Part shown: piece by piece, positions 24,378 through 32,155 of the stretch
Numbering within the stretch: position 1 is the first letter of the stretch
Layout of the letters: the number at the start of each line of letters is the position of its first letter
Assembly (NCBI GenBank): GCA_003162615.1
Contig: PMNG01000162.1
Span: 1-37,663 of the forward strand
From: Methanothrix sp.
Lineage (GTDB): Archaea; Halobacteriota; Methanosarcinia; Methanotrichales; Methanotrichaceae
Length of the DNA stretch: 37,663 nt
Direction of reading: 5' to 3'
The notes under the pieces: generated by a model
What the model saw: the letters and a program-made list of their open reading frames with translations, nothing else
The model's database searches: none
What the model was told of the DNA's origin: nothing
Program-made: the position numbers and the translations under genes

Positions 24378-24448
24378 ATTCCAAATTATCAGATTTCGGT
24401 TATCTAGACTTTTTTTATCTAAACCAAATCATCTAGATTCCAATTATC
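24378..24448. repeat. Short direct repeats between mtnA and the TPR gene
   Basis: ATTCCAAATTATC (24378-24390) recurs as ATTCCAATTATC (24437-24448), and TATCTAGA/ATCTAGA elements occur next to each. The AT-rich block also holds a T-run at 24410-24416 that may end the mtnA transcript. It could be a regulatory repeat upstream of the TPR gene or only simple AT-rich sequence. Confidence 0.3.
24410..24416 (+). terminator. T-run terminator candidate after mtnA
   Basis: Seven consecutive T residues lie about 105 bases after the mtnA stop, and another run of six lies at 24481-24486. Archaeal RNA polymerase terminates on such T-tracts without a hairpin. Position fits the end of the mtnA transcript. 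Confidence 0.35.
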
Positions 24449-24551
24449 TTAGGTTGTATTGTCTTACAGTCCAGATTCTCTTTTTTCTCGTGAAGAATTC
24501 AAATAGAGATCGACCCATCGATAATTATCTCAGAATCAAACTATTCAAAAA

Positions 24552-24561
24552 CTTTATAAAG
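24552..24561 (+). promoter_or_regulatory. TATA box of the TPR gene
   Basis: CTTTATAAAG is centred 27 bases ahead of the ATG at 24583, exactly where an archaeal TATA box lies relative to the transcription start, so the mRNA is predicted to be leaderless. It probably also drives the downstream RNA-processing genes. Confidence 0.7.
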
Positions 24562-24582
24562 ATATAAGTTAATTCATATTCT

Positions 24583-27003
24583 ATGAATCAACTGGTTGTT
24601 CTTCAAGAGATATACGAATCGTTCTCAAAGGGAAGGGAGGGGCTTACCTCCATCGATCCGAGGTCGATCGAAGGGAGCTGCTCCGTCCAAGTTGCCCAGC
24701 TCTTGGAAGGCTCTAATCAGGGGAAGATTGATGCCGACCTCTGCTCAACTCTTGCCGACTGTCTCCAGGATGTTTACGAAGTGAAGAGACTGGGAGACAT
24801 CTGCAAAAAGGCGGGATTTTTAGAACTTGGCATAAGGTGCTACGACCGGGCGCTATCAATGACCTGGGATAAGGGCGTGAAGGCGGTGCTTCTCAACAAC
24901 CTCGGTCAGGTTTATGCCCAATACGGCGATCTGGGAAGGGCTGTTGCATACTACTGGAAAGCAGTCAAGCGCTTCGAATGCATAGGAGACCGAAGCGGTA
25001 TGGCACACGTCCAGGGAAACTTGGGTTCCGCCTACAGAAGGGCCCACGAATGGGATAAGGCCATTGAGTACTGCTACAAGAGCCTGAGAGCCTTCGATGA
25101 ACTGGAAGACGAGCTTGGAGCTGCCCAGATGACAGGGAGCCTCGGAAGGGTCTACGCAGAGATGGGCGAGTCAAAGCTCGCCGCCAGATATTTCGAGAAG
25201 AGCTTGAAGGCCTTTCAGACGCTCGGAGATAGGAGAAGTGAGGCATGGGTTCTCAACCGGCTAGGTAGGATCAGCTCCGATCAGAGCCTGGATGCCTCAA
25301 TTAAATATTATAACCAGAGTCTGTCCATCTTCGAAGACCTGGGCCAGGGTCAAAGCTCTGGAGTAGTTTTATCCAATCTTGGCCGGGCTTATCTCGACAG
25401 GGGCGAGGCTTCTTTAGCCAGGGACTGCCTCGAGCGATCACTGAAGATCTTGCGGAAGGAGACAAAGCCTGCTTACTGCAACGCGTCTGCTTGGCTGGCT
25501 GCGACCTACAGCATTTTGGCAAAGGAGAACCAGGGGAAGGCAAACACTACTAGATCTGCAGGAGGAATCGAAGGAGACCACAAGTATGAGGAGCTTCTCA
25601 GGCTGGCCTCCCAGTACTATTCGAGGGCAGCAGATCGCTACCGAGATCTTATAGCTGCATCCGGAATCGGGCTTACCGACATTAGCATAGCCGGAGGCGT
25701 TGCAGTACTGCTGTCAATCCACGCGGATCTTCAGGCCGAGCACACAGATAAGGAGGCCGTCAAAATTGCAGATGGTGCCATCTCGAATCTGGAAGAGATG
25801 GCAAGGAATGATGACAAAGAGCTGGAACAGATTGAGGCAATCAAGAGGACTCTGACCGGAATGAGAGGTGTATGGTCTCAAGGACTGCCCAATAGAGAGC
25901 CCTGGAAGCTAGCCAAATCAATTGCCGATTCCATAGAATACCTTATGGAAGGAGTGTCTCTTCCAGGAGAAGCAGGCGTTTGCATCCGCGACGCACTAAG
26001 GAGCCTCAAGTGTGCTATCGAGGTGGAGCAACAAAGGAAAAATCCAACCGAGCTGCTCAAGGCCACAGCATCCCTGCTGAGACAGGCTGAAACAGGATTC
26101 AAGTCAGACTGCGACTGCTTTGGATTTGAGAGCGCGACTGGGTTGGAGAATGCAGCGACGCTGATAGAGCGTCTGATCAGCGCACAGACTGATCAATTCA
26201 AGACCACCTCATCCAACATCAACGAGCTGCTCAACTACCGGACACACAGAAAAGCTATCCTGCAGATCGGTTGGGTGTTGGTGATGAATGCTCTGCCAGC
26301 CTTAGACAGGACTGGTTACGTCTACTCCTGGGATGAATCGATGAACCTGGTGGAGAATAGACCCGCAGGACAACTTCAACAAGGGGCTGCATCAATGGCC
26401 CAACGAACGCAGGAGATTCCAATTCTTGACTTAGGCGCCCTTATTGAAGACGATGCCTTCGAAGAAGCGGAGAGTAGGCCCATAATCGAATGTGTTTCAG
26501 AGCCGGATGAGATGAACGAGCGTGGCACTATTTTGGAGATAGACGCCGGAAGAGCTCTTTTTGCGGATGGGCCCGTTGTTGAGGTAATCCCGGATGGTGG
26601 CAGTCTAGTTCCGACAATGTCACATATTGTATACTCTCCACGCGACTCCCGGGTCCTGGTACAGCACAGAGAGGAGCCAGGGGGGGTCAACAAACCCTAC
26701 CGTTTCGAGCCCGGATCTGCGGTAATAAACCTCGAGGGAATAGACTCTAGATCAGCCGAAGTGATCGATCATTCATCCAATGTCGCTCGGGGCCACTTAA
26801 ACGAGCCCGAAGAATCCGTCAGGGTCGGAGCAACCTGGGAGAACCCGGACTTTTCAGCTTTTCCAGCGATGGGAAACGCGGAAAGACGATACGCCTTCGG
26901 TAATGGACTCTTCACCAGGTCCAATGCCATCAACCTGGTGAAGGCCTTGGCGGTTGTTGTGCTTACCCTCCTGGCTATAGATGTAATACTATATTTGATA
27001 TAG
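24583..27003 (+). CDS. Large tetratricopeptide-repeat protein with C-terminal membrane anchor
   Basis: 806 residues. About six TPR units occupy residues 65-290; examples are LLNNLGQVYAQYGDLGRAVA and VLSNLGRAYLDRGEASLARD. A helical middle domain (about 320-560) resembles no domain I know. A Glu/Asp/Pro-rich, probably disordered stretch follows (about 590-770), and a single hydrophobic helix near 783-805 (LVKALAVVVLTLLAIDVILYLI) ends the protein. There is no signal peptide, so the protein would be tail-anchored with the TPR part in the cytoplasm. TPRs of this LGN/kinesin-light-chain-like type (G-D-x-x-x-A) mediate protein binding. It leads the METTL5-csl4-rpoL-rtcA series with 27 bases to the next gene. 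Function unknown. Confidence 0.85.
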   Translation: MNQLVVLQEIYESFSKGREGLTSIDPRSIEGSCSVQVAQLLEGSNQGKIDADLCSTLADCLQDVYEVKRLGDICKKAGFLELGIRCYDRALSMTWDKGVKAVLLNNLGQVYAQYGDLGRAVAYYWKAVKRFECIGDRSGMAHVQGNLGSAYRRAHEWDKAIEYCYKSLRAFDELEDELGAAQMTGSLGRVYAEMGESKLAARYFEKSLKAFQTLGDRRSEAWVLNRLGRISSDQSLDASIKYYNQSLSIFEDLGQGQSSGVVLSNLGRAYLDRGEASLARDCLERSLKILRKETKPAYCNASAWLAATYSILAKENQGKANTTRSAGGIEGDHKYEELLRLASQYYSRAADRYRDLIAASGIGLTDISIAGGVAVLLSIHADLQAEHTDKEAVKIADGAISNLEEMARNDDKELEQIEAIKRTLTGMRGVWSQGLPNREPWKLAKSIADSIEYLMEGVSLPGEAGVCIRDALRSLKCAIEVEQQRKNPTELLKATASLLRQAETGFKSDCDCFGFESATGLENAATLIERLISAQTDQFKTTSSNINELLNYRTHRKAILQIGWVLVMNALPALDRTGYVYSWDESMNLVENRPAGQLQQGAASMAQRTQEIPILDLGALIEDDAFEEAESRPIIECVSEPDEMNERGTILEIDAGRALFADGPVVEVIPDGGSLVPTMSHIVYSPRDSRVLVQHREEPGGVNKPYRFEPGSAVINLEGIDSRSAEVIDHSSNVARGHLNEPEESVRVGATWENPDFSAFPAMGNAERRYAFGNGLFTRSNAINLVKALAVVVLTLLAIDVILYLI

Positions 27004-27030
27004 CTTCCCTCCGAACAACAGTGTTGCAGG

Positions 27031-27645
27031 ATGAAGAAGAAACAGCTCGAGATGCAACTGGAGCGACTTAAGGGCTTCTCCAACCCGTCAGCCGATAAGG
27101 AGCAGTACGCAACTCCTGCGTCTGTTGCGACGGATTTGCTTTACCTGGCATACCTGCACGGAGACCTGGAGAGCGTCTGTGATCTGGGGTGCGGGACCGG
27201 TGTTCTGGCCATAGGATCCGCGCTCTTGGGTGCGAAAGTAGTGGGAGTGGAGATAGATCCTCAGTCTCTACGGACAGCCAGAGAAAACGCCACCCGTCTT
27301 GGAGTCGAAGTGGATTTCATAAGGGGCGACGCTAACTCAGTGAGCCTCAAGGGAATCAAAACTGTGGTCATGAATCCTCCTTTCGGGGCGCAGAAAGCCA
27401 GCGCTGGAGATAGAGGGTTTCTCCGAAAAGCTGTGGAGATCGCAGATGTGGTCTATTCCATTCACAACCTGGGAAGCGAAGGGTTCATTAGAAGGATTGT
27501 AGAACCCTGCACTGTTGAAGAGATCTACAGGATAAAGTTTCCCCTTAGAAGATGCTTCGCATTCCACAGCAGGGACGTGAAGACCATAGAGGTTGAGTTG
27601 TACAGAATAATGTGCCGCCGAAACGGCACAACAAGACAGGAATAA
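27031..27645 (+). CDS. METTL5-like N6-adenine RNA methyltransferase
   Basis: 204 residues with a Rossmann methyltransferase fold: KEQYATPASVATDLL before motif I (DLGCGTGVLAIG, 51-62), acidic motif II (GVEIDP, 72-77) and the catalytic NPPF at 115-118, which marks N6-adenine methylation. Spacing and the N-terminal segment KKQLEMQLERLKGF match the METTL5 family, whose human member makes m6A in 18S rRNA with TRMT112. The archaeal target is likely an adenosine in 16S rRNA, but that is inference. It starts 27 bases after the TPR gene and is followed 49 bases later by csl4, placing it in an RNA-metabolism cluster. Confidence 0.88.
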   Translation: MKKKQLEMQLERLKGFSNPSADKEQYATPASVATDLLYLAYLHGDLESVCDLGCGTGVLAIGSALLGAKVVGVEIDPQSLRTARENATRLGVEVDFIRGDANSVSLKGIKTVVMNPPFGAQKASAGDRGFLRKAVEIADVVYSIHNLGSEGFIRRIVEPCTVEEIYRIKFPLRRCFAFHSRDVKTIEVELYRIMCRRNGTTRQE

Positions 27646-27694
27646 TCAGTAGGTATCGAACAAGCAGTATTCTAGCTCATTAGAGGAATTCGAG

Positions 27695-28252
27695 ATGGAA
27701 AATAGTTTTGTGCTCCCAGGTGACGTGGTAGGGTCGGCGGAGGAGTTCATCCCAGGCGATTGCACCTATGTCAAGGGAGGGGTAATATACGCAACAACTG
27801 CCGGTCTGTTGAATATCGACGAGAAGAACAAGCAGGCCAGTGTAATTCCCAAGACCAACGCCCCTGCCAAGCTTTGTCAGGGAGATATCGTTGTAGGCGA
27901 AGTAATAGACATGAAGGAGAGTCTGGTTATAGTTTCGCTGGCCTTCAAGAAAGGTTATGAGGACCGACCAATCTCAGATGAGGAGGCCACGATTCACATC
28001 TCCAACGTTCGGAACTCCTATGTAAAGGACCTGAGGCAGATGTTCTCTGTGCGGGACATTCTCAAGGCCAAGATAGTCGATGAGAAACAACTTCGGTTGT
28101 CAACGGGCGACGAGGATCTAGGCGTTATTAAAGCCTACTGCAATAGATGTTTGACTGGCCTGGTCAAAAAGGATGGAAAGCTGGTCTGTCCGAGCTGCGC
28201 CAACACCGAGACAAGGAAGATGAGTTCATACTACGGACTGGGAGTGGTTTAA
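27695..28252 (+). CDS. csl4: Exosome RNA-binding subunit Csl4
   Basis: Csl4 is a cap subunit of the archaeal exosome, the 3'-5' RNA-degrading and tailing ring formed with Rrp41/Rrp42 (encoded elsewhere). The 185-residue protein has an N-terminal FVLPGDVVGSAEEFIPG beta domain, an S1 domain (about 63-125, with GDIVVGEVIDM and ATIHISNVRNSYV) and a C-terminal zinc ribbon with C149-x2-C152 and C165-x2-C168. Size and domain order are standard. Its TAA overlaps the rpoL ATG by one base, so the two are translationally coupled, a conserved archaeal arrangement linking RNA decay and transcription genes. Confidence 0.96.
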   Translation: MENSFVLPGDVVGSAEEFIPGDCTYVKGGVIYATTAGLLNIDEKNKQASVIPKTNAPAKLCQGDIVVGEVIDMKESLVIVSLAFKKGYEDRPISDEEATIHISNVRNSYVKDLRQMFSVRDILKAKIVDEKQLRLSTGDEDLGVIKAYCNRCLTGLVKKDGKLVCPSCANTETRKMSSYYGLGVV

Positions 28253-28527
28253 TGGATCTCAAAATAATCAATAAGACTGCCGATGAGATCTCCATAGAGT
28301 TCATTGGAGAGGGCCACACTATCCTAAACCTGCTGCGCACAGAGCTTCTGCTCGACGAGCGTGTCACACTTGCAACCTACGATACCAAATTTCCCGTCAT
28401 GGACAATCCAGTGTTCCGCCTCAAGACATCAGGAGCCGACCCTATGGTCGTTCTGCGTGAGGCCGCGGCAAAGATCATTGGCCAGTGTGATACGTTCAGC
28501 AGTGAGTTTGCGGCTGCCGCCAAATAA
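28252..28527 (+). CDS. rpoL: DNA-directed RNA polymerase subunit L
   Basis: A 91-residue protein matching subunit L (Rpo11), the small assembly partner of subunit D and counterpart of eukaryotic Rpb11/AC19. The segments IEFIGEGHTILNLLRTELL and MDNPVFRLKTSG contain the H-T-x-x-N-x-L motif typical of the family. The correct start is the ATG at 28252 that overlaps the csl4 stop; longer in-frame extensions upstream lie inside csl4. It is followed 20 bases later by rtcA. Confidence 0.96.
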   Translation: MDLKIINKTADEISIEFIGEGHTILNLLRTELLLDERVTLATYDTKFPVMDNPVFRLKTSGADPMVVLREAAAKIIGQCDTFSSEFAAAAK

Positions 28528-28547
28528 CGACGCTGCCAAGCAGCTAA

Positions 28548-29552
28548 ATGATGGAGATTGACGGATCTTACGGCGAAGGCGGCGGCCAGATAGTCAGGAC
28601 CGCTGTGGCCCTGGCCGCAGTAACTGGAACTTCCATCAGGGTCTCCAAGATCCGGCAGGGAAGGCCAAAGCCTGGTCTTGCTTTCCAGCATGCTCAGGCA
28701 ATTTTGGCCCTGGCCGGGATCTGCAGCGCAAAAACCGCGGGAATTTTGCCGGGATCTTCAGATATCACCTTTGAGCCCGGTCGGATCAAGGGTGGAAGCT
28801 ATCGCGTTGACATCGGCACAGCGGGTAGCATCACTCTCCTGGTGCAGTGTTTGCTGCCAGCCATGATAAGGGCAGATGGACCAATTACCCTGAAGGTCAC
28901 AGGGGGGACTGATGTTAGATGGTCCCCAACGATAGATTATTTTAAGAGCGTTTTTCTTCCAGCACTTCGCGAGTTCGGAGCCCGGGTCGAGGTCGAGAGC
29001 GCCCGACGCGGTTACTACCCCAGAGGCGGAGGCTCGGTCGTCCTGACCGTCACCCCGGGGAGCCTGAAGCCCGCTCATCTGGAACCCCGTGAGTCTGGCA
29101 TTGTAGAAGGAATCTCTCACTGTTCTAATCTTCCGGAACACGTAGCCAGACGACAGGCGGAGTCTGCTACTGCGGCTCTGAAGGATGCAGGCTACAAGTG
29201 CGAGGTAGCTATTGAGGGCCTCAAGGAGACCTCCACTGGAAGCGGCATAACCCTGTGGAGTGGGCACAAAGGTGGGAGCGCTTTGGGTGAAAGAGGCATC
29301 AGGGCGGAGGATGTGGGAAAGGCTGCTGCTCGGGAGATTATAGCCGAACTTTCATCGCCTGCTGCTGTAGACTTGCGCCTGGCCGATCAGCTAATACCTT
29401 ACCTGGCATTGATAGGAGGGAGCTACACTGTCAGGCAGATATCCAAGCACGCAAGCACCAACATCTGGACGGCGAGGCAATTCTTAAACACGAAATTGGA
29501 AATAAAGGATGAAAGCGGAGTACTTAGGCTCGAAGGGCAGCTTAGTCGATGA
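28548..29552 (+). CDS. rtcA: RNA 3'-terminal phosphate cyclase
   Basis: RtcA uses ATP to convert a 3'-phosphate RNA end into a 2',3'-cyclic phosphate through a covalent adenylyl-histidine. The 334-residue protein has the family hallmarks: N-terminal IDGSYGEGGGQIVRTAVALA, GGTDVRWSPTIDYF, RRGYYPRGGGSV and a C-terminal segment KHASTNIWTARQFL with the probable nucleophile His301. The length is normal. Cotranscription with csl4 and rpoL places RNA end repair in the same unit as RNA decay and transcription. No RtcB ligase is in the window. Confidence 0.96.
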   Translation: MMEIDGSYGEGGGQIVRTAVALAAVTGTSIRVSKIRQGRPKPGLAFQHAQAILALAGICSAKTAGILPGSSDITFEPGRIKGGSYRVDIGTAGSITLLVQCLLPAMIRADGPITLKVTGGTDVRWSPTIDYFKSVFLPALREFGARVEVESARRGYYPRGGGSVVLTVTPGSLKPAHLEPRESGIVEGISHCSNLPEHVARRQAESATAALKDAGYKCEVAIEGLKETSTGSGITLWSGHKGGSALGERGIRAEDVGKAAAREIIAELSSPAAVDLRLADQLIPYLALIGGSYTVRQISKHASTNIWTARQFLNTKLEIKDESGVLRLEGQLSR

Positions 29553-29591
29553 CGGACTGAGCGTAGATAAATAAGAAGGTAACTAGCGTAA

Positions 29592-31301
29592 TCATGCCGT
29601 CTTCATCTTCGCTACTTCTTCCAGGCCCAACTCTTTGATCGATTCCTCTCTCATCTTGTACTTCTGAATTTTGCCCGTGACCGTCATGGGAAAATCGGCG
29701 ACGAACTTGATGTACTTTGGAACCTTGAAGTGGGCGATTTTGCCCTTACAGAACTCTCTTATCGCATCCGGGGTGACACTTGCTCCCTGCTTAAGCTTGA
29801 TCCAGGCCATCAGCTCTTCGCCGTACTTCAAGTCCGGCACACCTATGACCTGAACATCGCTGATAGCAGGATGAGTGTAGAGGAACTCCTCGACCTCTCT
29901 CGGATAGACATTCTCGCCGCCCCTGATGACCATGTCCTTCAAGCGGCCTGTGATCTTGCAGTAATCCTCATCGTCCAGGGTTCCGAGGTCTCCTGTGTGC
30001 AGCCAGCCCTCTTTGTCTATGGCCTGGTCCGTAGCTACAGGATTGTTGTAGTAACAGCGCATGATCATGTACCCACGGGCGCATATCTCGCCGGTCTCGC
30101 CTCGAGGGACCATCTTGCCGGTCTTTGGATCCACTATCTTGACCTCCGTGTGGGGTAGCGGCCTGCCGATAGTGGAAACCCTTCTATCGATCGAATCGTC
30201 CGTGGAGGAGTTGGTGATTCCTGGAGAAGCCTCGGTCTGTCCATAGGTTATCACTACTTCCTTCATGTTCATGAGAGTGGCCGCTTTTTTCATGAACTCG
30301 ATGGGACATGGCGATCCGGCCATGATGCCTGTACGTAGCGTGCTGAAGTCGAATTTGCTGAAATCGGGGTGTTCAAGCTGGGCGACGAACATTGTAGGCA
30401 CACCATGCACGGCCGTGCAGTGCTCTTTTTCGATTGCCATCATTGTCGATATTGGGTCAAAATACTCTGCCGGCAAGACCATTGCAGCGCCGTGGGTCAC
30501 ACAAGCCATGTTGGACAGCACCATGCCGAAGCAGTGGTAGAAGGGAACAGGTATGCAGAGCCTGTCCTTCTCAGTGAACTTCATGCACTCACCGATGAAG
30601 TAGCCGTTGTTAACCAGGTTGTGATGGGTGAGCACGACTCCCTTTGGAAATCCGGTAGTTCCCGAGGTGTACTGGATGTTCACGGGGTCGTCGAAGTCCA
30701 GATCCTCCTGGATATCGAGTAATATATCGTCGGGCATCTCTTCTCCCATCATCATGACTTCATCCCAGGAGTACATCCCCGGCTGCTTTTCGCCTCGGAT
30801 CAGAACGGCCGTCCTCAAGAAGGGCAGCTTCTCGGAGTGAATTTGTCCCGGCTTGCTCTCCTTTGCTTCGGGACAGACCTCGTAGAACATCTTGACATAG
30901 TCCGATGTCTTGAACCGATCCATCAGAAGAAGCCCTTGAGCCTCCGATTGCCTGAGAGAATACTCCAGCTCGTGGGTCCTGTAGGCAGGGTTGATATTCA
31001 CGAGAATTATTCCCGCTTTCGCAGTGGCGAACTGGGTGATGACCCATTCCGCTATATTGGTGGCCCATATTGCCAGACGATCGCCTTTTTTGAGCCCCAG
31101 GCCGACGAATCCCTTGGCTGCCCTATCGACCTCGCGTTGGAGCTGGCGGTACGTGTATCGGAGTCCCTGGTGAAGCGAGACAATTGCGTCGTTTTCCGGA
31201 TAGGTTTCCGCAATTTCATCGAACATATCGCCGATGGTCTTTCCAATGAGTGGTTTCTCGGAACCCCGGAACGCATAACTACGAGAGACTTTGGCTGGCA
31301 T
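29592..31301 (-). CDS. AMP-forming acyl-CoA synthetase (fatty-acid/short-chain type)
   Basis: 569 residues of the ANL superfamily. The P-loop YTSGTTGFPKG is at 211-221. Further motifs are ITYGQTEASP (A5), WLHTGDLGTLDDEDY (A7), GRLKDMVIRGGENVYPREVEEFL (A8 hinge) and the acyl-adenylating Lys544 in TGKIQKYKMRE. The sequence is closest in style to bacterial medium-chain or branched acyl-CoA synthetases (FadD3/AcsF-like) rather than to acetyl-CoA synthetase, so acetate is an unlikely substrate. The protein is cytoplasmic and monocistronic. A TTATAT box on the minus strand (31328-31333) about 29 bases before the ATG predicts a leaderless mRNA. In a methanogen its role may be lipid, benzoate-like or branched-acid activation; this is inference. 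Confidence 0.9.
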   Translation of the reverse strand: MPAKVSRSYAFRGSEKPLIGKTIGDMFDEIAETYPENDAIVSLHQGLRYTYRQLQREVDRAAKGFVGLGLKKGDRLAIWATNIAEWVITQFATAKAGIILVNINPAYRTHELEYSLRQSEAQGLLLMDRFKTSDYVKMFYEVCPEAKESKPGQIHSEKLPFLRTAVLIRGEKQPGMYSWDEVMMMGEEMPDDILLDIQEDLDFDDPVNIQYTSGTTGFPKGVVLTHHNLVNNGYFIGECMKFTEKDRLCIPVPFYHCFGMVLSNMACVTHGAAMVLPAEYFDPISTMMAIEKEHCTAVHGVPTMFVAQLEHPDFSKFDFSTLRTGIMAGSPCPIEFMKKAATLMNMKEVVITYGQTEASPGITNSSTDDSIDRRVSTIGRPLPHTEVKIVDPKTGKMVPRGETGEICARGYMIMRCYYNNPVATDQAIDKEGWLHTGDLGTLDDEDYCKITGRLKDMVIRGGENVYPREVEEFLYTHPAISDVQVIGVPDLKYGEELMAWIKLKQGASVTPDAIREFCKGKIAHFKVPKYIKFVADFPMTVTGKIQKYKMREESIKELGLEEVAKMKTA

Positions 31302-31327
31302 GGGATTGTTACTCGATCATTATACGA

Positions 31328-31333
31328 ATATAA
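31328..31333 (-). promoter_or_regulatory. TATA-like box for the acyl-CoA synthetase gene
   Basis: TTATAT on the minus strand is 27-32 bases upstream of the ATG at 31301. The spacing fits a leaderless promoter. Confidence 0.5.
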
Positions 31334-31534
31334 CACTATCTTACATCGAGTTTCGAGAAGGTAGCAACAAATGTTGATTCTCGAGAGTTCTCGGAATTGT
31401 AAGTAAACTGAACGTTTGGCTGAATCCTAGTGATTGTATAATAGCCATCGAGCAACAAACAGTGTTGGTGAATGTGATATTCTATTACATATGTAAGCGA
31501 ATTACTTAAAAAACGCTATATAACAAGAGCAGAA

Positions 31535-31972
31535 TCAGAAGCCTACAATCCATTTTACCACAGGCATTCTCAACCACACCATCTTCCTCGCCGCCGTCCG
31601 GTCCTTTATCGGAAATACCTTTTCGATAGCATTCTCCTCGGAAGCCACGGAGTTCTTCAAGATCTGCTCACACTTCGCGAACTTGGAAAGTTTTACCACG
31701 GTAACCCTCCAGATTCTTAACCAGGGTCATAGTTGAAACCACACGGGTCCGAATCTTGCCATCGGCGTCAAAATTCTTATCAGTCAAGCTTACCACCTGA
31801 ACGTCTTGTTCCTTAGTCGTCCCAGTAGCCTTTTCTTTGCTCTCCTGTCGATCCTAATAGAGTCATCCGATGCAAGAGTATCGATATCTTCTATTGTGCG
31901 AGGTGCATTGTACAAGCTGCTATCGTGCTTCTTGGACATTGTCGTTACCCCATTGCCTTTATCTGTGGTCAT
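31535..31972 (-). pseudogene. Degraded minus-strand gene of unknown family, in an 850-base gap
   Basis: Three coherent pieces occur on the minus strand. Codons from 31972 give MTTDKGNGV...SLYNAPRTIEDIDTLASDDS and end at a TAA (31790). An overlapping second frame gives VQVVSLTDKNFDADGKIRTR followed by VVSTMTLVKNLEGYRGKTF. The first frame then resumes with VKLSKFAKCEQILKNSVASE and continues to a TGA at 31535. The alternation of frames suggests one gene with two small indels, but I recognise no family, and the first piece alone could be a real 60-residue protein. The rest of the gap (31334-31534 and 31973-32123) is AT-rich and holds nothing else that I can support. Confidence 0.35.
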
Positions 31973-32123
31973 TTGTCATAAAGATTACGATAGAGAGATA
32001 TGAATTATTTCGTATCTTCTTGGACTAGAATCTCCCAAGAACAGTACCATTTTAGATATGTCTTTAAGGTCTCAGACACAAACTGGCTGGAAATGCGATT
32101 CACCATGTCCAATATCTTTATGC

Positions 32124-32131
32124 CTTAAATA
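32124..32131 (+). promoter_or_regulatory. TATA-like box of hef
   Basis: CTTAAATA is centred about 28 bases before the ATG at 32156, predicting a leaderless transcript. Confidence 0.55.
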
Positions 32132-32155
32132 GAATAGAGATCCAACCATCCCACG

